DNA of 36,282 nt from Chloroflexota bacterium (lineage in GTDB: Bacteria > Chloroflexota > UBA11872 > UBA12225). Under the pieces are notes generated by a model, which had not been told where the DNA came from, did no database searches, and saw nothing but the letters and a program-made list of their open reading frames with translations. The stretch is taken from NCBI GenBank assembly GCA_016199265.1, contig JACQGX010000404.1, positions 1-36,282 of the forward strand, in the 5' to 3' direction. Each line of letters opens with the position of its first letter. Position 1 is the stretch's first letter. The position numbers and the translations under genes are program-made. Shown piece after piece: positions 32,436 to 36,282 of this stretch.

Positions 32436-33676
32436 GGGCGGCAGCGGCGGCGCCGGAGAGCGGACCGGCTGCTCCCGGTGGACACGGAAACGTCGCCGCC
32501 GGCTTACGGGGTGTGACGATGCGGTACCCGTCGCAGGCCGAGCCGGCGCTGCGCCACGTCACCCTCGAAGTGGCCGAGGGTGAGTTTGTGTGTCTGCTGG
32601 GGCCAAGCGGCTCCGGCAAAACAACCGCGCTGCGCCTGATTGCCGGCCACGAACAGCCCCAGAGCGGCACGGTCGTACTCGGCGGCTGCAGCGCAAACGG
32701 CGTCCCGGCGCACCGGCGCAACGTGGGCATGGTCTATCAGAGCCATGCGCTGTTTCCCCACCTTACGGTGGCGCACAACGTCGCCTTTGGCCTGCGCATG
32801 CGCGGCGTGGCGCGCGCCGCGCAGTACGAGCGCGTGGCGTGGGCGCTCGATCTCGTCCGCCTTGGTCAGGCGGGCGAGCGGTACCCCGACGAGCTATCCG
32901 GCGGCCAGCAGCAGCGTGTCGCGCTGGCGCGGGCGCTCGCCATCGAGCCGTCAGTTCTGCTGCTCGATGAGCCGTTCGCCAACCTCGACCGGCACCTGCG
33001 CGATGACATGCGTCTCGAGCTCAAGGCGCTGCAACGTCGCTTGGGCATCACGACGATCTTCGTGACTCACGATCAAGAAGAAGCCCTCGCGCTCGCCGAC
33101 CGCATTGCCATCCTGAGCGGCGGCCGGCTCGAGCAAACCGGCCCGCCCGAGCTCGTGTACCACCGGCCGCAGAACGCGTTCGTCGCCCGTTTCCTGGGCG
33201 AGATGAACCTCTTGCCGGCGGCATTGGGCCAGCCGGTTCCCGGCAGCGGCGAGGATCTGCGCCTCGCGCTCGTCGCGCGCGTCCCGCTCGCCGTCAGACC
33301 CCCATCCGGGGCACGGCGGGGCGATATCGTCGCCGTTTGCCTGCGAGGGGAGCACCTACGCCTCGCGCCGCTGTCCGAGGTTTCACTTGGCGCGGGTGAA
33401 GGCGGTGCACGCCACTGGTCGGGCACGATCGAGCTGGCGACGTACCGAGGCGCGGCGACGCACTACGCCGTCACGCTCGAGGGCGGACACACGGTGCGGG
33501 TCGTCGAGCCGGCGGCTGCGCCTGCGCGCTGGCGTGTGGGTGACCGCGTGGCCGTCGTCTGGATCGCCGGTGTCGCTCACAGCGTCTGGCCGAACGGCGA
33601 TACCCCGCGCGACGTGATCGTGGCTGGGAGGCAGCGATCCACAGCCGGCGAGGCCGGCGCAGGGGGCGCGGCATGA
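32432..33676 (+). CDS. ABC transporter ATP-binding protein (PotA/FbpC type)
   Basis: The 414-residue protein contains all ABC ATPase motifs: Walker A LLGPSGSGKTTALRLIAG (about 58-75), Q-loop MVYQSHALFPHLTVAHNVAF, signature ELSGGQQQRVALARALAIEP, Walker B VLLLDEPFANLDRHLRDDMR and the switch His in TTIFVTHDQEEALALADRIA. A C-terminal TOBE-like domain (from about 265) with RPPSGARRGDIVAVCLRGEH is typical of polyamine/iron/sulfate importers. Both ends overlap neighbours by ATGA, so translation is coupled to the binding protein and permease. Confidence 0.93.
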   Translation: MRAAAAAPESGPAAPGGHGNVAAGLRGVTMRYPSQAEPALRHVTLEVAEGEFVCLLGPSGSGKTTALRLIAGHEQPQSGTVVLGGCSANGVPAHRRNVGMVYQSHALFPHLTVAHNVAFGLRMRGVARAAQYERVAWALDLVRLGQAGERYPDELSGGQQQRVALARALAIEPSVLLLDEPFANLDRHLRDDMRLELKALQRRLGITTIFVTHDQEEALALADRIAILSGGRLEQTGPPELVYHRPQNAFVARFLGEMNLLPAALGQPVPGSGEDLRLALVARVPLAVRPPSGARRGDIVAVCLRGEHLRLAPLSEVSLGAGEGGARHWSGTIELATYRGAATHYAVTLEGGHTVRVVEPAAAPARWRVGDRVAVVWIAGVAHSVWPNGDTPRDVIVAGRQRSTAGEAGAGGAA

Positions 33677-35802
33677 TCGCCGGCCAAGAAGCACCGGTGC
33701 AGAGGCCGGCGGCTTCCCCCTTGGCGCGACCGCTGCGTCTGGCCCTGCCGCCGCTCCGGCCGCCGGTGGGAGGCACGGCGACGTGGGCGCTGCTCGCGCC
33801 GGCACTCGCCTTGACCGTCATGCTGCTGATAGTGCCGACTCTGTGGCTGGTGCGACTGAGCCTTCTCGAAAGCGGCGCCGGCGACGCAGCGCGTTTCTAC
33901 GTACCCAGCTCGTTCACCCTGGCTCAGTACCGGCAGGTGCTGACCGATCCCTATTTCGGTGCGGTCGTCTGGAGTACGGTGCGGCTCGCCCTGGTGACCG
34001 GCGCCGTGTGCCTGGCGGTCGCCTACCCGTTGGCGGTGTGGATCACACGGGCGCGGCGACCTGTGGGCGGCGTGGCGCTGTGGCTGGTGAGTCTGCCAAA
34101 GCTGACCAACGCGCTGGTCGTGCTGTATGGCGTGCTCCTCCTGCTGGGCAACGCCGGGCTGCTCAACCGCGCGTTGCTCGCCCTGGGAGTCATCCGCACG
34201 CCATTACCGTTGTTCGCCAACCTGTTCGCGGTCGTCACCGGTGAGGTGCTGCTCGTGGTGCCGTACCCGGTGATGATGGTGGCGGGCGCGCTGTGGGCAG
34301 GCGGTCGAGAGCTGCGCGAGATGGAGGAGGCAGCCCGCGGTCTTGGCGCATCGCCGCTTCGGGCGTTTCTCGAGACGACGTTTCGTCTGACATTGCCCGG
34401 CGCCGCGCTGGCGTTGCTGGTCACGCTCGTGTGGGCCGCCGGCGCGTTCGCAGCGCCACTGGTGCTGGGCAACCCCGCGCTCTATACCGCGGCGGTGGAG
34501 ATCCACACGCAGACGTTCGAGCGGTTGAACTGGCCGCTGGCGGCCGCACTGGCCATCGTCCACCTCGCGATCGTCGCCGCGCTCGCCGCCGCAGCGCTGA
34601 CGCTGCACGGCCGGCGCGCGACCCGACGACGAACGTCACCGCCGGCCCTTTCTGGGCTAAGCCAAGTGCAACGTGCAAAGCCTGCCCTGAGCACAGCCGA
34701 AGGGTGCAACGGCCGCCCTGAGCTTGTCGAAGGGATGCAAAGTGCGCACAACTGGGGGGTCCGCGATGGCTCGACTATCGGTACTTCGTCTGGAACGCGT
34801 ACCCCTCTGAGTCGGGAACGAAATGGCGTAAGGGCAGCCGCCGCTGAGGCCGTCGATCGCCGCGTGTGGGATCGTACGCTGTTGCGAATGTCGGTGGCGG
34901 CTCGGGGCTGGAGTTTCCGTGACCGGATGACCGGCTGGTTTGGCCGCAGCATGTTCCATGCCTTCGCGCTGCTGACCCTCGCCGTTCTGCTCTGTCCACT
35001 GGTGTTCAGCCTGCTCGTGTCGCTCACACCGGAAGAGACGATCGGTCTCCCCGCCCCGGAGCGCGGGCTATCGCTGCGCTGGTACGTTGCGCTCGGCCGC
35101 GACCCGTTGTGGCTCCGCGCGTTTGCGCACAGCCTGCTCACGGCGGCGGTGGCAACGGGGCTGGCGGTGCCTGCGGGCGCGCTGGCCGCCGCCGGGATCG
35201 ACCGCCTGCCGGACGGCGCACGGCGGGGCGTGACCCTGCTACTCATCGCGCCACTCTTTGTCCCGGGCGCGGTGCTGGGCCTCCAGGCGCTGGCGCTCTC
35301 TTACCGGCTCGGCCTCTGGGGAACGCCGTACAGCACGGGGCTGGCGCACGCGATGTGGACGGCGCCGCTGGCGTTTCTGGTGGTACGCGCGGCGCTGCGG
35401 GTAACCGACCGCCGCCTGGAAGAAGTCGCACGCGGCCTCGGCGCCCCGCCGGTGGCGGCATTTTGTTTGATCACGCTGCCTCGTCTCTGGCCGGCGCTGG
35501 CGGCGGCGGCCTTTCTGTGCGCCGTAATGTCGCTCAACGAGCTGCCGATGGCGCTGTTTCTGGCCACCGCGTCGAACCGTACGCTGCCGACGCTGATCTG
35601 GCCCCAGCTCCGGTACAACCTGACGCCGATCGTCGCCGCGGCGTCGAGCGTGTTGCTGCTGTTGACGATCGCCGGTTTGCTCGTCGCCGCCGTCCTCGCC
35701 GGGCGCCTGGTACGCCGATCAGAGCGACCGGCCGGCGCGCCTGACACGAGGGGGGACGCCACCGGCATACCATCTGCGGGAGTGCTGTATGCCCACGGGT
35801 GA
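33673..35802 (+). CDS. Fused two-domain ABC permease (PotB-PotC type)
   Basis: The 709-residue product contains two complete permeases that are normally separate. The first (about 30-320) has an EAA loop EEAARGLGASPLRAFLETTF near residue 217; the second (about 415-690) has EEVARGLGAPPVAAFCLITL near 582. Each has six or so membrane helices. The linker (about 325-415) is not protein-like: residues 328-354 (LSQVQRAKPALSTAEGCNGR, PELVEG) are encoded by dispersed repeats at 34662-34734. The simplest reading is that repeat insertion between two adjacent genes removed the first stop and joined the frames. The ATG at 33673 overlaps the ATPase stop. Alternative: an internal start (for example ATG at 34890) yields the second permease alone. 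Confidence 0.85.
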   Translation: MIAGQEAPVQRPAASPLARPLRLALPPLRPPVGGTATWALLAPALALTVMLLIVPTLWLVRLSLLESGAGDAARFYVPSSFTLAQYRQVLTDPYFGAVVWSTVRLALVTGAVCLAVAYPLAVWITRARRPVGGVALWLVSLPKLTNALVVLYGVLLLLGNAGLLNRALLALGVIRTPLPLFANLFAVVTGEVLLVVPYPVMMVAGALWAGGRELREMEEAARGLGASPLRAFLETTFRLTLPGAALALLVTLVWAAGAFAAPLVLGNPALYTAAVEIHTQTFERLNWPLAAALAIVHLAIVAALAAAALTLHGRRATRRRTSPPALSGLSQVQRAKPALSTAEGCNGRPELVEGMQSAHNWGVRDGSTIGTSSGTRTPLSRERNGVRAAAAEAVDRRVWDRTLLRMSVAARGWSFRDRMTGWFGRSMFHAFALLTLAVLLCPLVFSLLVSLTPEETIGLPAPERGLSLRWYVALGRDPLWLRAFAHSLLTAAVATGLAVPAGALAAAGIDRLPDGARRGVTLLLIAPLFVPGAVLGLQALALSYRLGLWGTPYSTGLAHAMWTAPLAFLVVRAALRVTDRRLEEVARGLGAPPVAAFCLITLPRLWPALAAAAFLCAVMSLNELPMALFLATASNRTLPTLIWPQLRYNLTPIVAAASSVLLLLTIAGLLVAAVLAGRLVRRSERPAGAPDTRGDATGIPSAGVLYAHG
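34662..34734 (+). repeat. Dispersed palindromic repeats, copies B and C, inside the permease gene
   Basis: 34662-34704 reads CCAAGTGCAACGTGCAAAGC followed by CTGCCCTGAGCACAGCCGAAGGG, the same element as 21866-21907 with a few changes. A second, shorter core CCCTGAGCTTGTCGAAGGG follows at 34716-34734. They encode the linker of the fused permease. Confidence 0.8.
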
Positions 35803-35961
35803 GTACTCGTTCGCGCGGCGGCGCCGCGGGCCACAACAGTCGCCGTGTGTACCGGGCCAGCGTGACTCACCTCACTTGCGTTACGCACGCTACTATTCTG
35901 CGGGATGCAGTTGTAAGCTGCCTTACCGTTCGCTCTCGGTAGACTTGATGCAGCAAGCGCA

Positions 35962-36216
35962 ATGCAAGATCCGTATCGAGGGCAAGTAGCGCGGTTGCGT
36001 GCAGCGGTGCTGACAGGACCGGGCGCGCTCGACCCGGCGCTTCGCCAGGCAGCCGCCTCGGGCGCCGGCGTGCCCGCCGAGCTGCGAACGTACGTCGACA
36101 AAGTCCACCGGCACGCGTACCGGGTGGCCGACGCACTGGACTTCGCCGTGCCGCCGGAGGCGGTGTTCGACCGGGGTGCACGCCTGATGCTCAAGCGGCG
36201 CAGGCTGCAGCCATGA
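35962..36216 (+). CDS. Small hypothetical protein
   Basis: The 84-residue protein reads LRAAVLTGPGALDPALRQAA, GVPAELRTYVDKVHRHAYRV and ADALDFAVPPEAVFDRGARL. This layout recalls small proteins paired with or derived from carboxymuconolactone decarboxylase/AhpD-like families but lacks their CxxC. The ATG at 35962 has no good ribosome binding site. Its stop overlaps the next start (ATGA, 36213-36216), so the two are coupled. About 150 non-coding bases separate it from the permease gene. Confidence 0.55.
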   Translation: MQDPYRGQVARLRAAVLTGPGALDPALRQAAASGAGVPAELRTYVDKVHRHAYRVADALDFAVPPEAVFDRGARLMLKRRRLQP

Positions 36217-36282
36217 GGTCAGCGTCGGACGAAGTCGAGCTCGCGCCGCCGGCCGCCCTCGTGGCGCGCGTCGCCGCCGGCC
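36213..36282 (+). CDS. Start of a gene that runs off the window
   Basis: From the ATG at 36213, overlapping the previous stop, 23 codons read RSASDEVELAPPAALVARVA. The rest is outside the window and no family can be named. Confidence 0.45.
   Translation, partial: MRSASDEVELAPPAALVARVAAG

Noticed and set aside
1-36282. tRNA-Sec, selABCD, CRISPR arrays, rRNA or transposase genes
   Set aside because: I looked for these because of the Sec genes and decayed regions and found none in the window.

Overview
The window is high-GC DNA with dense genes in short, often overlapping operons (ATGA/GTGA junctions). Glucodextranase-, GH63- and GH1-like enzymes, Tat/lipoprotein leaders, and dispersed repeats containing CCCTGAGCTTGTCGAAGGG suggest an aerobic Chloroflexota-type bacterium (Thermomicrobia-like) or a relative. 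This is inference; there is no rRNA or marker gene. TGA ends many ordinary genes here (TetR, SBP, ABC ATPase), so the in-frame TGA codons described below are local recoding and not a changed genetic code.

The main result is a concentration of selenium- and thiol/mercury-type genes. Four reading frames continue through in-frame TGA exactly where a redox or metal-binding Cys is expected: a heavy-metal-associated (HMA) domain with a U-x-x-U motif (2303-2773), a thioredoxin-like protein with U-P-T-C (10049-10624), a TlpA/redoxin-like protein with U-G-C (12286-13062) and a peroxiredoxin-like protein with U-x-x-C (27360-27908). Three of the four have a clear hairpin starting 16-19 nt after the TGA, the geometry of a bacterial SECIS element. 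A selenoneine-type pair, senB (7535-8497) and egtD (6482-7531), lies between them.

Layout. 0.3-2.0 kb: a decayed GH15 glucoamylase (in-frame TAG, missing catalytic core, frameshift). 2.3-6.5 kb: a metal/thiol module comprising a MerT-like membrane/thioredoxin fusion, a CcdA-like protein and the HMA selenoprotein in one operon, a DUF318-type permease, a divergent TetR regulator with three operator-like palindromes, and a remnant of mercuric reductase (merA) ending in its vicinal Cys pair. 6.5-13 kb: egtD, senB, a class III nucleotide cyclase, the Sec thioredoxin, two cupredoxins around a shared terminator, and the Sec redoxin. 13.2-14.4 kb: a DUF3179 protein. 14.5-18 kb: a gene graveyard (truncated glycosidase, two sulfatases with internal deletions, a glycosidase tail, a cut vapBC pair). 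18-25 kb: SDR, large GH63-type enzyme, a duplicated small membrane gene, GH1-like enzyme, membrane thioredoxin. 25.8-27.9 kb: a MerA-like flavoprotein followed by the Sec peroxiredoxin. 28-36 kb: a secreted protein of unknown function, a second MerA-like flavoprotein, a polyamine/iron-type ABC transporter whose two permeases are fused through a repeat-derived linker, and an incomplete gene pair at the edge.

How it may work together (inference): the permease, MerT-like/thioredoxin protein, CcdA-like protein and UxxU HMA protein could capture and move a soft metal (mercury is the obvious candidate) using selenolates. The Sec thioredoxin, redoxin and peroxiredoxin and the MerA-like flavoproteins would supply reduction, and selenoneine would give small-molecule protection. 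The Sec machinery (selA, selB, selC, selD), senA and senC are not in the window.
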